A stretch of 64,000 nt of DNA from Martinezella hainanensis (GCF_900094555.1 NZ_FMAC01000002.1:248001-312000), one strand, 5' to 3'; positions 1 to 10,669 are shown, counted from the stretch's first letter. Numbers and translations are program-made. Notes: generated by a model from the sequence alone, not told the origin.

Positions 1-1458
1 GGTTATGGCTTCCGTGCCGCCATTGAGGATACGCACCTTGAAGTCGGCCAGTTCCAGATCGTCGATCTCGTGCTGGTATTTGCCGAAATTCTTGCGCAGC
101 GCCAGGTCGAGCGCGTTGACCGGGCCGTCGCCTTCGGCCACCGACATGATGGTCTCGCCGTCGATGATGATCTTGACCACCGCTTCCGAGACGATCTTCA
201 CCCGGCCGTGGGAATCGAAGCGGCGCTCGACCATGACACGGAAGCCATCGATCGCGAAGAATTCCGGGGTGGTGCCGAGCGTGCGGCGCGCCAGAAGCTC
301 GAAGCTCGCATCCGCACCTTCGTAAGCATAGCCTGTCGCTTCACGCTCCTTGACGATCTGGATCAGCTGGTCGAGCTTGGGATCATCCTTGCCAACCTCG
401 ATGCCACGCCGCTTCAGGGCGTTGATGAAATTCGACTTGCCGCCCTGGTCGGAGACCATGACCTTGCGGAAATTGCCGACGCTCTCAGGTGGGACATGCT
501 CGTATGTGCGCGGGTCCTTGAGCAGCGCCGAAGCATGGATGCCGGCCTTGGTCGCGAAGGCCGAAGCACCGACATAGGGCGCCTGATGGTCGGGCGAGCG
601 ATTGAGCAGCTCGTCGAAGGCGTGCGAAAGGCCGGTCAAGCCCACAAGCCGCTCGGCGTCGATCGTTGTCTCGAAACGTTCGCTATAGGCTCTTTTCAGC
701 GCCAGCGTTGGGATCAATGTGATCAGATTGGCGTTGCCGCAGCGTTCGCCGATACCGTTCAGCGTGCCCTGGATTTGCCGTACGCCAGCCTCGACCGCGG
801 CAAGCGAATTGGCGACCGCTTGTCCGGTGTCATTGTGGGCATGGATGCCAAGACAGTGCCCCGGAACGCCGCAGGCGATGACGGCCTCGACGATGGCGCG
901 GACTTCCGGCGGCTGCGTGCCGCCATTGGTGTCGCAGAGCACCACCCAGCGCGCGCCGGCATCATAGGCCGTCTTGGCGCAGGTAAGCGCATAGGTCGGG
1001 TTGGCCTTGTAGCCGTCGAAGAAGTGCTCGCAATCGACGAGCGCTTCCTTGCCGACGGCGACGGCTGCCTTGACGCTTTCTGCGATGCTTTCGAGATTTT
1101 CCTCGTTGGTACAGCCGAGCGCGACTTTGACATGATAGTCCCAGCTCTTGGCGACGAAACAGATCGCATCTGACTTCGCCTGCAGGAGGCTCGCAAGGCC
1201 GGGATCGTTGGAGGCGGAAATGCCGGCGCGCTTGGTCATGCCGAAGGCGACGAAGGAGGCCGATTGCGTGCGTTTCTCGTTGAAGAAGGCCGTATCGGTC
1301 GGATTGGCGCCGGGATAACCGCCTTCGACATAATCCAGGCCGAATTCATCCAGCATGGTCGCAATCGCAATCTTGTCCTCGACCGAGAAATCGATGCCGG
1401 GCGTCTGCTGCCCGTCGCGGAGCGTCGTGTCGAAGAGATAGATTTTTTCGCGTGTCAT
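1..1458 (-). CDS. cimA: (R)-citramalate synthase / 2-isopropylmalate synthase family (partial)
   Basis: Condenses pyruvate and acetyl-CoA to citramalate, the threonine-independent entry to isoleucine synthesis. The protein opens with MTREKIYLFDTTLRDGQQTPG; the DTTLRDGQQ motif is the metal and substrate signature of the HMGL-like DRE-TIM barrel. It continues with a GIHAHNDTGQAVANS metal-binding stretch and the start of a C-terminal LeuA-dimer-type regulatory region. The frame is open to the left window edge, so about 485 residues are seen and the end is missing. The ATG at 1458 follows a clean GGAGGAAAC Shine-Dalgarno. Relatives include LeuA and homocitrate synthase; the length and the C-terminal region favour CimA. 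Confidence 0.85.
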   Translation of the reverse strand, partial: MTREKIYLFDTTLRDGQQTPGIDFSVEDKIAIATMLDEFGLDYVEGGYPGANPTDTAFFNEKRTQSASFVAFGMTKRAGISASNDPGLASLLQAKSDAICFVAKSWDYHVKVALGCTNEENLESIAESVKAAVAVGKEALVDCEHFFDGYKANPTYALTCAKTAYDAGARWVVLCDTNGGTQPPEVRAIVEAVIACGVPGHCLGIHAHNDTGQAVANSLAAVEAGVRQIQGTLNGIGERCGNANLITLIPTLALKRAYSERFETTIDAERLVGLTGLSHAFDELLNRSPDHQAPYVGASAFATKAGIHASALLKDPRTYEHVPPESVGNFRKVMVSDQGGKSNFINALKRRGIEVGKDDPKLDQLIQIVKEREATGYAYEGADASFELLARRTLGTTPEFFAIDGFRVMVERRFDSHGRVKIVSEAVVKIIIDGETIMSVAEGDGPVNALDLALRKNFGKYQHEIDDLELADFKVRILNGGTEAIT

Positions 1459-1551
1459 ACTGTTTCCTCCGGCGAACCGGTTTGATTATGGGGTGCCCCT
1501 CATCCGTCCTCTCTCGGTTTCGCTTCGCCAAACCGTTCGAGTCCACCTTCT

Positions 1552-1625
1552 CCCCGTTTACACGGGGCGAACGGGCTTGTGAGGTCGTCCCCTCTCCCCG
1601 CGTGCGGGGAGAGGGCTAGGGTGAG
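1552..1625. repeat. Palindromic intergenic mosaic repeat (RIME-like)
   Basis: Two adjacent inverted repeats lie between cimA and pip. The first is CCCCGT/ACGGGG at 1552-1567. The second is a perfect 12-bp palindrome CCCTCTCCCCGC/GCGGGGAGAGGG at 1590-1615, followed by the tail CTAGGGTGAGGGGC. This wording matches small palindromic repeats scattered through Rhizobium chromosomes. It may fold in the pip transcript or separate it from cimA. There is no T-tract, so it is not a classical terminator. Confidence 0.6.
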
Positions 1626-1640
1626 GGGCATTACTCGGCA

Positions 1641-3065
<1,425 letters not shown>

Positions 3066-3073
<8 letters not shown>

Positions 3074-3557
3074 GGCTCTTCTCCTCTGGCCAGCTTTGGG
3101 TATCGTAATCGGGATGTTGATGATTGGAGAGCTTGATCGATGTCGCACGATCTAAGCTATCCTCATCCGGTTCCATCGGCAGCACGTCAAGCGTATGGAA
3201 CCAGGGCATCTTTCCCGCCCGGTTCGATTGCGCGACGGGCTGGACCAGCGCTGGCTCATCCAATGAGCCAAGTGTCACATTGATGGAATCCGTACCGGGC
3301 ACATCATAGAACAAGGGCGTACCGCAGGTGCCGCAAAAGCCGCGACGGACAAGATCTGACGAATGAAACCATGTAGCTTCGCCACGCGTCAGCTCGAAAT
3401 CGGCGCGTTTGGCACTCCCCAATGGTAGCGCGTAATTGCCGGACGCTTTCTGGCACATGCGGCAATGGTAAAGATGCGGATAGCCGAGTGCGCCGGCGGT
3501 ACGATAGCGAACCGCGCCGCATTGGCATCCACCGCTGTGTCCCGCCATCATCGTCAT
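3066..3557 (-). CDS. GFA-family zinc protein, paralog 2
   Basis: A second copy of the GFA fold, 163 residues, with the same ligand pattern: CQCG near residue 11, CRMC (the preceding His-Cys pair is changed to YHCRMC) and CGTCGTP. It is clearly diverged from its neighbours: the middle reads NYALPLGSAKRADFELTRGE where the sisters have other residues. Its tail NHQHPDYDTQSWPEE matches the QHPDHDT.VWP tail of the other two. ATG 3557 was taken; a second in-frame ATG lies two codons in. It overlaps both neighbours, indicating one polycistronic message. Confidence 0.87.
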
Positions 3558-4036
3558 TTACCGTTCTCCGGTGGCCATACCGTCGTATCGTGATCAGGAT
3601 GCTGATAGGACACGATGTTTACTACGAAGGGTGCTTGCGCAGCATCTTCCTCCGTGGAATGTCCTGGCAGCAGATGCAACCGGTCGACAAAGTCGATCTT
3701 GGCTTCGGTCCCATATTGCACGACAGGCGGCAGTTGTGATGGATCGTCAAAGGCGCCGGCCGCGACCGCGATGCCATCCGGCGCCTCATAGGTCAGCGGT
3801 GTGCCGCAATCTCCGCAGAAGCCGCGCTTCACGTAGTTCGACGATTGAAACAGCTTCCTCTCGCCGCGTGTCCATGTAAGTTCGGCACCGCGCGTCGAAA
3901 CCAGCGGCGCATAATAGGCGCCGAAGGCCTTCTGGCACATCCGGCAATGACAGATCGACGCATCCTTCAGTTCGCCCCGCACCCGGAAGCGAACCGCGCC
4001 GCACTGACAGCCGCCGGTGTAGGTTGGAGCGCTCAT
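3554..4036 (-). CDS. GFA-family zinc protein, paralog 3
   Basis: The first transcribed of the three GFA paralogs, 160 residues. It has GGCQCGAVRF near residue 9, CHCRMCQK near 32 and CGDCGTP near 75, plus the shared HPDHDTTVWP tail. It overlaps the following GFA gene by 4 bp and the DUF559 gene upstream by 4 bp. The ordered run DUF559-GFA-GFA-GFA-pip suggests local duplication followed by divergence. Function beyond a zinc-binding carbon-sulfur lyase-like fold cannot be read from the sequence. Confidence 0.87.
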   Translation of the reverse strand: MSAPTYTGGCQCGAVRFRVRGELKDASICHCRMCQKAFGAYYAPLVSTRGAELTWTRGERKLFQSSNYVKRGFCGDCGTPLTYEAPDGIAVAAGAFDDPSQLPPVVQYGTEAKIDFVDRLHLLPGHSTEEDAAQAPFVVNIVSYQHPDHDTTVWPPENGK

Positions 4037-4470
4037 GCCCTATCCTTTCCTGCAACGATGAGGATATGCATGCAGACATTGTCAATGTCCCCCAGAACAT
4101 CATCGTTCCAGAAGCGCAAAACAGTCCAGCCGTCAGCTTCGAGACGACGGGTGCGAACTTGATCATAGGTCTGATCGCGATCGTTGCCGTGCTGTGAGCC
4201 ATCGACTTCGACAATGAGTTTCTCGGCAGGGCAGGCGAAATCGACGATGTAACCAGCGATGGGCAGCTGTCGCCGGAAGCCGAGGCCCATGAGGCGGTGG
4301 GCGCGCAATTCATTCCAGAGACGCAGCTCGGCGTCCGTCATGGCCTTGCGCATGCGTCGGGCATTCGTCCAGACCTTCGGCGGGACTGGAGTGTGCGGCA
4401 AAATACCCCCAATCTCCCCCCTTGTGGGGGAGATGTCACGAAAGTGACAGAGAGGGGTATAAAAACTCAC
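4033..4470 (-). CDS. DUF559 endonuclease-like protein
   Basis: Small protein of the DUF559 family, related in fold to very-short-patch-repair and restriction-like nucleases. The core runs from [20 protein letters not shown] through [17 protein letters not shown] to the metal-site stretch [11 protein letters not shown], then [10 protein letters not shown]. The longest frame starts at a GTG that overlaps the cysS stop by 4 bp, but its first 22 or so residues translate a palindromic repeat (4403-4460). Relatives usually begin near PHTPVPPK, so a TTG start at 4401 is an alternative. It overlaps the GFA gene downstream by 4 bp. Cellular role unknown. Confidence 0.75.
   Translation of the reverse strand: MSFYTPLCHFRDISPTRGEIGGILPHTPVPPKVWTNARRMRKAMTDAELRLWNELRAHRLMGLGFRRQLPIAGYIVDFACPAEKLIVEVDGSQHGNDRDQTYDQVRTRRLEADGWTVLRFWNDDVLGDIDNVCMHILIVAGKDRA
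4403..4460. repeat. Nested palindromic element (RIME-like) at the cysS / DUF559 junction
   Basis: Three nested or adjacent inverted repeats are visible: outer ATACCCC/GGGGTAT (4403-4409 and 4454-4460), ATCTCCCCC/GGGGGAGAT (4412-4420 and 4426-4434), and TGTCAC/GTGACA with a GAAA loop (4434-4449). The element sits immediately after the cysS stop and inside the longest reading frame of the DUF559 gene. It resembles the elements at 1552-1625 and 6055-6083. Confidence 0.65.
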
Positions 4471-5858
4471 CGCTTGATCTCCCAGCTCGTGGTCCGTTCA
4501 CCCGTCGCCGCATCCTTTCCGTCCTTGAGCTGAACACCTCTTGCCGTCAGCTCCTCGCGAAGCTTGTCGGCCTCGGCGAAGTTCTTGGCTTTCAGCAGCT
4601 CCAGGCGCTGGCGCACCTTGGCATCGATCTCCGTGACGACGGCCTCATCGACCTCAGCCCTTTTCGGCAGCAGGCCGAGAAGATCGGCGCTGGCCGCGAA
4701 GACGGGCAGGAGGCTGGCGTCGGCATTGGCGGCTTGCGCCAGCGCATGCAGCGCCTGGATGGCGGCAACGGTGTTCAGATCATCGCCGAGAGCGGCAAGA
4801 ACCGTCTGATCCGGCACAGCATTGCTGACGTCAGCCGCCGGCCACTTGGCGATCAGCCGCTCTGCCTCTTCCAGCCGCTTGACGGAAAAGTCGATCGGCT
4901 CGCGATAATGCGTCATCAGCATGGCAAGCCTGAGCACTTCGCCCGGCCATGTCCGGCCGCCAAGCTTGTCCGTCTCCAGCAATTCGTAGATGGTGACGAA
5001 GTTGCCTTCCGATTTCGACATCTTGCGGCCTTCGACCTGCACGAAGCCGTTGTGCATCCAGACATTGGCCATGGCATGCGTGCCATGCGCGCAACGCGAC
5101 TGCGCGATCTCGTTTTCATGGTGCGGGAAGATCAGGTCGAGCCCACCGCCATGAATATCGAAGATGTCGCCGAGATAGCGGCCGCTCATGGCGGAGCACT
5201 CGATATGCCAGCCCGGACGGCCGCGGCCCCAAGGGCTTTCCCAGCCGGGCTCGTTCTCGTCGGAGAGCTTCCAGAGTACGAAATCGCCGGGGCTTTTCTT
5301 GTGCTCGTCGACGGCCACGCGGGCGCCGGCTTGCTGCTCATCGAGATTGCGCTTCGAAAGCTGGCCATAATCGGCCATCGACTTGGTGTCGAACAGCACT
5401 TCGCCGGCCGCGCGGTAGGCATGGCCCTTGGCGATCAGCGTCTCGATGATCACAATCATCTCAGCGATACTGTCGGTCGCCCGCGGCTGCACCGTCGGCT
5501 CTAGGCAGCCGAGAGCCGCGGTGTCTTCGCGATACTGCCGCTCGGTCTTTTCCGTCACCAGCCGGATCGCCTCGTTCAGCGGCAGGCCAGGTTGATCACG
5601 CAGTGCACGCGCGTTGATCTTGTCGTCGAGATCGGTGATGTTGCGGACATAGGTGACATGGCTGTCGCCATACGTATACCGTAGCAGCCGGAACAGCACG
5701 TCGAAGACGATGGCCGGACGGGCATTGCCGATATGGGCGAAATCATAGACCGTCGGGCCGCAGACATACATGCGGACGTTGTTGCGGTCGATCGGCTGGA
5801 AATCGACTTTTTCGCGCGTCAGCGTGTTGTAGAATTTCAGTTGCGGCTCGGTGGCCAT
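4467..5858 (-). CDS. cysS: Cysteinyl-tRNA synthetase
   Basis: Charges tRNA-Cys with cysteine in the cytoplasm. The 463-residue class I synthetase has the zinc-binding Cys33 in [10 protein letters not shown], the HIGH-box variant HIGN at 42-45, the further zinc ligands around [13 protein letters not shown] and [11 protein letters not shown], and the KMSKSEGN loop. The frame is open 21 codons upstream, but ATG 5858 follows GGGAGA and begins [17 protein letters not shown], the normal start of this family. Length is normal. The stop overlaps the longest DUF559 frame. Confidence 0.96.
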   Translation of the reverse strand: MATEPQLKFYNTLTREKVDFQPIDRNNVRMYVCGPTVYDFAHIGNARPAIVFDVLFRLLRYTYGDSHVTYVRNITDLDDKINARALRDQPGLPLNEAIRLVTEKTERQYREDTAALGCLEPTVQPRATDSIAEMIVIIETLIAKGHAYRAAGEVLFDTKSMADYGQLSKRNLDEQQAGARVAVDEHKKSPGDFVLWKLSDENEPGWESPWGRGRPGWHIECSAMSGRYLGDIFDIHGGGLDLIFPHHENEIAQSRCAHGTHAMANVWMHNGFVQVEGRKMSKSEGNFVTIYELLETDKLGGRTWPGEVLRLAMLMTHYREPIDFSVKRLEEAERLIAKWPAADVSNAVPDQTVLAALGDDLNTVAAIQALHALAQAANADASLLPVFAASADLLGLLPKRAEVDEAVVTEIDAKVRQRLELLKAKNFAEADKLREELTARGVQLKDGKDAATGERTTSWEIKR

Positions 5859-6054
5859 GTCACTCTCCCAAAGGCATAAATCCGAAAAAATACCGTCACC
5901 GGCAGGCCGGACGTTTGTCATCTTGGATTTTGGGAGACGAAAACGGCCAGGCCAGCGAAACGCTAGCGAATAATCTTCCGGCAGATAATGCAGATAACCG
6001 TTTTCATGGGCGGCTTTATCGCGCGCCGGAAGAATTTGGTCAAGTAGGGGGAGG

Positions 6055-6083
6055 GCCTCTCGCGTATGGGGAGAGGCTGTTTT
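6055..6083. repeat. Palindrome with T-tract between cysS and the SDR gene
   Basis: GCCTCTC (6055-6061) pairs with GAGAGGC (6071-6077) and is followed on the plus strand by TGTTTTTTATT. It looks like a plus-strand terminator, but no plus-strand gene precedes it. Its CTCTC..GGGGAGAGG wording places it with the other Rhizobium mosaic repeats in this window. The rest of the 225-bp gap 5859-6083 shows no gene. Confidence 0.5.
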
Positions 6084-6824
6084 TTATTCCGGCATCCGAT
6101 AGTCGACGAGCTTGTTTTCGCGCAGGACGAAAAGCTTGCCGGTTTCGGTGACGTCTGGGCCGACGAGCGGCAGGATCGCCTGGGCGACTTCGCGGGGATG
6201 CGGCAGTGTATCGGGATCTTCGCCGGGCATGGCCTGGGCACGCATGGCGGTGCGGGTCGCGCCCGGATCGACACTGGTGACGCGCAGCGGCGTATTTTGC
6301 GCTTCGCCGGCCCAGGTCCGCGCCAGCGCCTCGACGGCGGCCTTGGATGCGGAATAGGGACCCCAGAAGGGTCGGCATCGATGGGCGGCGGCCGACGAGA
6401 GGATGACGGCACGTCCGGCCTCGGCACGCATCAGCAACGGCTCGACCGAGCGGATCAGCCGCCAGGTGGCTGTCACGTTGATCGTCATCACCTTTTCAAA
6501 GACCTTGGCCTCGACATGGCCAATCGGCGAGATCACGCCGAGAACGCCGGCATTGGCGACGAGAATGTCGAGCTTGCCCCAGCGTTCGAAGATCGAAGCA
6601 CCGAGCGCATCGATCGCATTCATGTCGGCGAGGTCAAAGGGAACGAGCGTCGCCGAACCGCCGGCCGCCTTGATGGCGTCGTCCAGTTCTTCAAGCCCGC
6701 CAACCGTGCGGGCACAGGCAATGACATGCGCGCCGGCTTTGGCCAGTTCCAGTGCCGTGAAATAGCCGATACCGCGCGATGCGCCGGTGACGAGGGCGAT
6801 CTTGTCCTTGAGATTGACGCTCAT
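6084..6824 (-). CDS. SDR-family NAD(P)-dependent oxidoreductase
   Basis: Classical short-chain dehydrogenase, 246 residues. It has the cofactor loop TGASRGIG (13-20), NAG at 91-93, the catalytic Ser at 143-144 and Tyr157-x3-Lys161 in PYSASKAA. It lies 80 bp downstream of purF on the same strand, which I recall as a common Rhizobium arrangement, but no purine role follows from the sequence. The C-terminus FVLRENKLVDYRMPE lacks the acyl-carrier features of FabG. Substrate unknown. Confidence 0.88.
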   Translation of the reverse strand: MSVNLKDKIALVTGASRGIGYFTALELAKAGAHVIACARTVGGLEELDDAIKAAGGSATLVPFDLADMNAIDALGASIFERWGKLDILVANAGVLGVISPIGHVEAKVFEKVMTINVTATWRLIRSVEPLLMRAEAGRAVILSSAAAHRCRPFWGPYSASKAAVEALARTWAGEAQNTPLRVTSVDPGATRTAMRAQAMPGEDPDTLPHPREVAQAILPLVGPDVTETGKLFVLRENKLVDYRMPE

Positions 6825-6904
6825 GCTGCCTTGATCCGGATATGTTGTGAAGGGAGAGGGGCAGGGCGCCCCACAACCCTTTCTGAGGTCAACCGTCTAT
6901 AAGG

Positions 6905-8389
6905 TCAACCGTTGCTGGCGAGAACGGAAAGCTTGCGCACGTTGCTGGTGCTTTCCTTGTCGAGCAGGCGCGTCGGATAGTCGCCGGTGAAGTAATGGTC
7001 GGTGAACTGCGGCTGCGCATTGTTGCGCGGCTCGCCGCCGACGGCCCGGTAGAGCCCGTCGATCGACAGGAATTCCAGCGAATCCGCGCCGATGTAATCG
7101 CACATGGCCTTCAGGCTGTTGTACTGGTTGGCAAGCAGCTTGTCGGCGTCCGGCGTATCGATGCCGTAGAAGTCCGGATGGAAAATCATCGGGCTGGCGA
7201 CACGGATATGCACTTCGCTGGCGCCGGCATCGCGGATCATCTGCACGATCTTCACCGAGGTTGTCCCGCGCACGATGGAATCGTCGACCAGCACGACGCG
7301 CTTGCCCTCGATGATGGCGCGGTTGGCGGAGTGCTTAAGCTTCACGCCGAAAGCGCGGATCTGCTGTGTTGGCTCGATGAAGGTTCGGCCGACATAATGG
7401 TTGCGAATGATGCCGAGTTCGAAAGGAATGCCACTTGCCTGAGCATAGCCAATGGCTGCGGGCGTACCGCCATCCGGCACTGGCACGACAACATCGGCCG
7501 CAACAGGTGCTTCCTGGGCGAGGTTGATACCCATGTTCTTGCGGGCGACATAGACGTTACGGCCGCCGACCACGGAATCGGGACGGGCGAAATAGACATA
7601 TTCGAACAGGCAGAGACGCTCTGGCCGGGAAACCTCGGGCTTGCGGGCGTCGATGGTGATCGAGCCGTCCGGCTGGATCTCGCAGATGATGACTTCGCCG
7701 TTTTCGACGTCGCGGACATATTTCGCGCCGATGATATCAAGAGCACAGGTTTCCGAGCAGAAGATCGGCTTGCCGTCGAGCTCACCCATGACAAGCGGCC
7801 GGATGCCGATGGGATCGCGGGCGGCGATCAGCTTCGTGCGCGTCATGGCGAGCATCGAATAGCCGCCTTCCATCTGCCTGATGGCATCGATGAAGCGATC
7901 GGAGGAGGAGGCCTGCTTGGAGCGGGCAATGAGATGCAGCACGACTTCGGTATCCGAGGTCGACTGACAGATGGCGCCATCGGCGATCAGCTGCCGGCGC
8001 ATGGTCAGGCCGTTGGTGAAGTTGCCGTTATGGGCAATTGCGATACCGCCGACTTCCAGCTCGGCGAACAGCGGCTGGACGTTGCGAAGAATGGTCTCGC
8101 CCGTGGTTGAATAACGTACATGGCCGATCGAGCGGTCGCCGGGCAGGCGGGCAAGCGTTGCGGGGTCGGTGTAGTGGTCGCCGACCAGACCCATCCGCCG
8201 CTCCGAATGGAAGCGCTGACCATCGAAGCAGACGATGCCGGCCGCTTCCTGGCCACGATGCTGCAGGGCGTGGAGACCGAGCGCCGTCAGCGTTGCCGCG
8301 TCCGGATGTCCCAGGATGCCGAAGACGCCGCATTCTTCATGCAGCGTGTCGCCGTCGATATCGTCCTCGAAGGAAACGGAATGGTTCAT
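6905..8389 (-). CDS. purF: Amidophosphoribosyltransferase
   Basis: First committed step of de novo purine synthesis: PRPP plus glutamine to phosphoribosylamine. The 494-residue protein has a short propeptide before Cys20 in EECGVFGI, the class II glutaminase nucleophile exposed after processing. The N-terminal Ntn domain shows HNGN and SDTE. The C-terminal PRTase domain has the PRPP loop VVLVDDSIVRGTT. Cysteines later in the chain fit the Fe-S-containing Bacillus-type enzyme. ATG 8389 gives the expected length. cvpA lies upstream on the same strand, as in the classical cvpA-purF pairing. Confidence 0.96.
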   Translation of the reverse strand: MNHSVSFEDDIDGDTLHEECGVFGILGHPDAATLTALGLHALQHRGQEAAGIVCFDGQRFHSERRMGLVGDHYTDPATLARLPGDRSIGHVRYSTTGETILRNVQPLFAELEVGGIAIAHNGNFTNGLTMRRQLIADGAICQSTSDTEVVLHLIARSKQASSSDRFIDAIRQMEGGYSMLAMTRTKLIAARDPIGIRPLVMGELDGKPIFCSETCALDIIGAKYVRDVENGEVIICEIQPDGSITIDARKPEVSRPERLCLFEYVYFARPDSVVGGRNVYVARKNMGINLAQEAPVAADVVVPVPDGGTPAAIGYAQASGIPFELGIIRNHYVGRTFIEPTQQIRAFGVKLKHSANRAIIEGKRVVLVDDSIVRGTTSVKIVQMIRDAGASEVHIRVASPMIFHPDFYGIDTPDADKLLANQYNSLKAMCDYIGADSLEFLSIDGLYRAVGGEPRNNAQPQFTDHYFTGDYPTRLLDKESTSNVRKLSVLASNG

Positions 8390-8460
8390 GGCTGCGGGCC
8401 TTTGCTCTCAACGTGGGCGGATCGGGGCGGCGTCACGAGTGACCATTAAAATAGCTCAAA

Positions 8461-8489
8461 ATCCGGCCGGAAAAAATATCGGGCCGGAT
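8461..8489 (-). terminator. Hairpin between cvpA and purF
   Basis: ATCCGGCC (8461-8468) and GGCCGGAT (8482-8489) form a perfect 8-bp stem with a 13-nt AT-rich loop. Read on the minus strand it is followed only by TTTGAGC. It could attenuate read-through from cvpA into purF; the weak T-run makes it a poor classical terminator. Confidence 0.4.
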
Positions 8490-8553
8490 CTTCTATTGTC
8501 ACGCCGCTCAAATGGCGATTCTCGGGCGGCAGGTCAAGCCTGTAAACGCGCCA

Positions 8554-9174
8554 TCAATTGTTTGTCTGCGGCGCCGGTGCGTCATCCGAGGGCGCGGTAT
8601 CGTTCGGCGTCGCGTTGTCGCCACTTCCCTGCTGCTGCTGTTGCTGCTGGTTCGGCGCGATCTTGTTGAGGATCTCGGCCGGCAGCCTTGCCTGGATATC
8701 TTGTGGCAATGCCGCAGTCAGCTTTTCAACCATCGAATCGAGGAACGGCTTTGACTTGGCATTGTTGACCCAGTCCGGACGGGCAGCCGGTGCCACCAGC
8801 CAGTTCCAGAAGGCGACGACGACGACCATCAGCAGCAGGCCGCGAGCCGCGCCGAAGAGGAAACCGAGCGTGCGGTCGAGCGCACCGATGCGGCTGTCGA
8901 TGATGAAATCGGCAATCCGGATGGTGATGAAGGAAATGATAATGAGCGCCAGCAGGAAGATGACGGCGGCGGACGCGATCGTGGCGATCTTGGTGTCGGC
9001 CTTGTATTGCAGGGCATAGGGAACGAGCAGCGGATAAAGATAGTAGGCGGCGACTGCAGAGCCGCCCCAGCTGACGATCGAGAGAATTTCGCGCGAAAAA
9101 CCGCGAACCATTGCCAGAACGGCGGAGAAGAGAAGAACGCCGATAACAATACCGTCGAAAATCGTAATGGGCAT
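8554..9174 (-). CDS. cvpA: CvpA family membrane protein
   Basis: Inner membrane protein of the CvpA (colicin V production) family, 206 residues. It has about four hydrophobic segments in residues 5-120, starting MPITIFDGIVIGVLLFSAVLAM, and the family DxxIR-like stretch around IADFIIDSRIGALDRTLGFLFG. The C-terminal 60 residues are hydrophilic and carry a run of seven glutamines followed by an Asn/Asp/Pro-rich tail, longer than the Escherichia protein. The gene sits between radA and purF; in other bacteria cvpA is often co-transcribed with purF. Confidence 0.9.
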   Translation of the reverse strand: MPITIFDGIVIGVLLFSAVLAMVRGFSREILSIVSWGGSAVAAYYLYPLLVPYALQYKADTKIATIASAAVIFLLALIIISFITIRIADFIIDSRIGALDRTLGFLFGAARGLLLMVVVVAFWNWLVAPAARPDWVNNAKSKPFLDSMVEKLTAALPQDIQARLPAEILNKIAPNQQQQQQQGSGDNATPNDTAPSDDAPAPQTNN

Positions 9175-9265
9175 TTATAATCCACTTCAAGACTTGCCAG
9201 ACCTCATGGTCGGCATCGGCCTCAATCATGAGCCTCTTCTTCGCCAAGAACGGCTGAAGTAAGGC

Positions 9266-10669
9266 TCAGTCTTCGTCTTCCGCGCGCTTGAGCGCACCCT
9301 TCGATCCGGCAATGCGCGCCACCAGATCCGGCAGGCTGTCGATCTCGGTCCAGCGTCCACCGTTGACCTTCGGCAGGTCGGCGGAAGCGGCAGGCAGAAC
9401 GGCCGCGGAAAAACCCAGCTTCTCGGCTTCCTTGAGGCGCTGGGCGGTGTGCGCAACCGGCCGGACGGCGCCCGACAGGCTGACTTCGCCGAAATAGACG
9501 CAATCGGCGGGCAGAGCAAGACCGGCCAAGGAGGAAACCAGTGCAGAAGCGACGGCAAGGTCCGCAGCCGGCTCGGAAATGCGATAGCCGCCGGCGATAT
9601 TGAGGTAAACGTCGTGCTGGCCGAGGCGCACGCCGCAATGCGCTTCGAGAACGGCGAGAATCATCGACAGGCGTGCCGAATCCCAGCCGACGATGGCGCG
9701 GCGCGGCGTGCCGAGCGATGTCGGCGCGACCAGAGCCTGGACTTCCACCAGCACCGGGCGGGTGCCCTCGATACCGGCAAAGACGGCCGCACCGGGCGAT
9801 TTTTCGTTGCGCTCTCCGAGGAAGAGTTCGGACGGGTTCGGCACATCGCGCAGGCCGGCGTCGGACATTTCGAAGACGCCGATCTCGTCGGTGGGACCGA
9901 AGCGGTTCTTCACCGTGCGCAGGATACGGTAATGATGGCCGCGGTCGCCTTCGAAATAAAGGACGGCATCGACCATGTGCTCGACGACGCGCGGCCCCGC
10001 GATCTGGCCGTCCTTGGTAACATGGCCAACGAGCACCATGGCCGTACCGGTCTGCTTGGCGAAGCGGATCATCGCCTGGACGCCGGTACGCACCTGTGTG
10101 ACCGTGCCGGGCGCGGATTCGGCAAGCTCGCTCCACAGCGTCTGGATGGAATCGATGATGACGAGATCCGGCCGCTTGCCTTCCGCAAGCGTCGCCAGAA
10201 TATCCTCGACATTGGTTTCGGCCGCGAGCAGCACTTCAGTGTCGGCCGCCTTCAGCCTCTGGGCGCGCAGGCGAACCTGCGCCACGGCCTCTTCGCCGGA
10301 GACATAAACGATCTTGTGCCCCTGACGGGCAAGGGCAGCTGCAGCCTGCATCAGCAGCGTCGACTTGCCGATGCCCGGATCGCCGCCGACAAGGACGGCC
10401 GAGCCGCGCACGAAGCCGCCGCCCGTCGCGCGGTCGAGCTCGGATATGCCGGTATGGATGCGTGGCGCTTCCTCGATCTCGCCTGATAGCGTCGTCAGCG
10501 TCACCGGCTTGCCTTTGCGCGGTGTCTTTGCCGGTCCGCCGCCAATCCCGCCCATCGGATCTTCCTCGACGATGGTGTTCCAAGCACCGCAACTGTCGCA
10601 CTTGCCGGCCCAGCGATTGTGGACCGTGCCGCAGTTCTGGCAGATGAATTGTGTACGGGCCTTAGCCAT
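9266..10669 (-). CDS. radA: DNA repair protein RadA
   Basis: RecA-like ATPase that drives branch migration during recombination repair. The 467-residue protein has an N-terminal zinc finger (CQNCG...CDSCGAW), Walker A GGDPGIGKSTLL, Walker B VIIDSIQTL, the RadA-specific KNRFGP motif and a C-terminal Lon-protease-like domain with AGGYRISEPAADLAVA. Its length is standard. The ATG at 10669 starts MAKARTQFICQNC, as expected. It is followed 91 bp later by cvpA on the same strand. Confidence 0.96.
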   Translation of the reverse strand: MAKARTQFICQNCGTVHNRWAGKCDSCGAWNTIVEEDPMGGIGGGPAKTPRKGKPVTLTTLSGEIEEAPRIHTGISELDRATGGGFVRGSAVLVGGDPGIGKSTLLMQAAAALARQGHKIVYVSGEEAVAQVRLRAQRLKAADTEVLLAAETNVEDILATLAEGKRPDLVIIDSIQTLWSELAESAPGTVTQVRTGVQAMIRFAKQTGTAMVLVGHVTKDGQIAGPRVVEHMVDAVLYFEGDRGHHYRILRTVKNRFGPTDEIGVFEMSDAGLRDVPNPSELFLGERNEKSPGAAVFAGIEGTRPVLVEVQALVAPTSLGTPRRAIVGWDSARLSMILAVLEAHCGVRLGQHDVYLNIAGGYRISEPAADLAVASALVSSLAGLALPADCVYFGEVSLSGAVRPVAHTAQRLKEAEKLGFSAAVLPAASADLPKVNGGRWTEIDSLPDLVARIAGSKGALKRAEDED

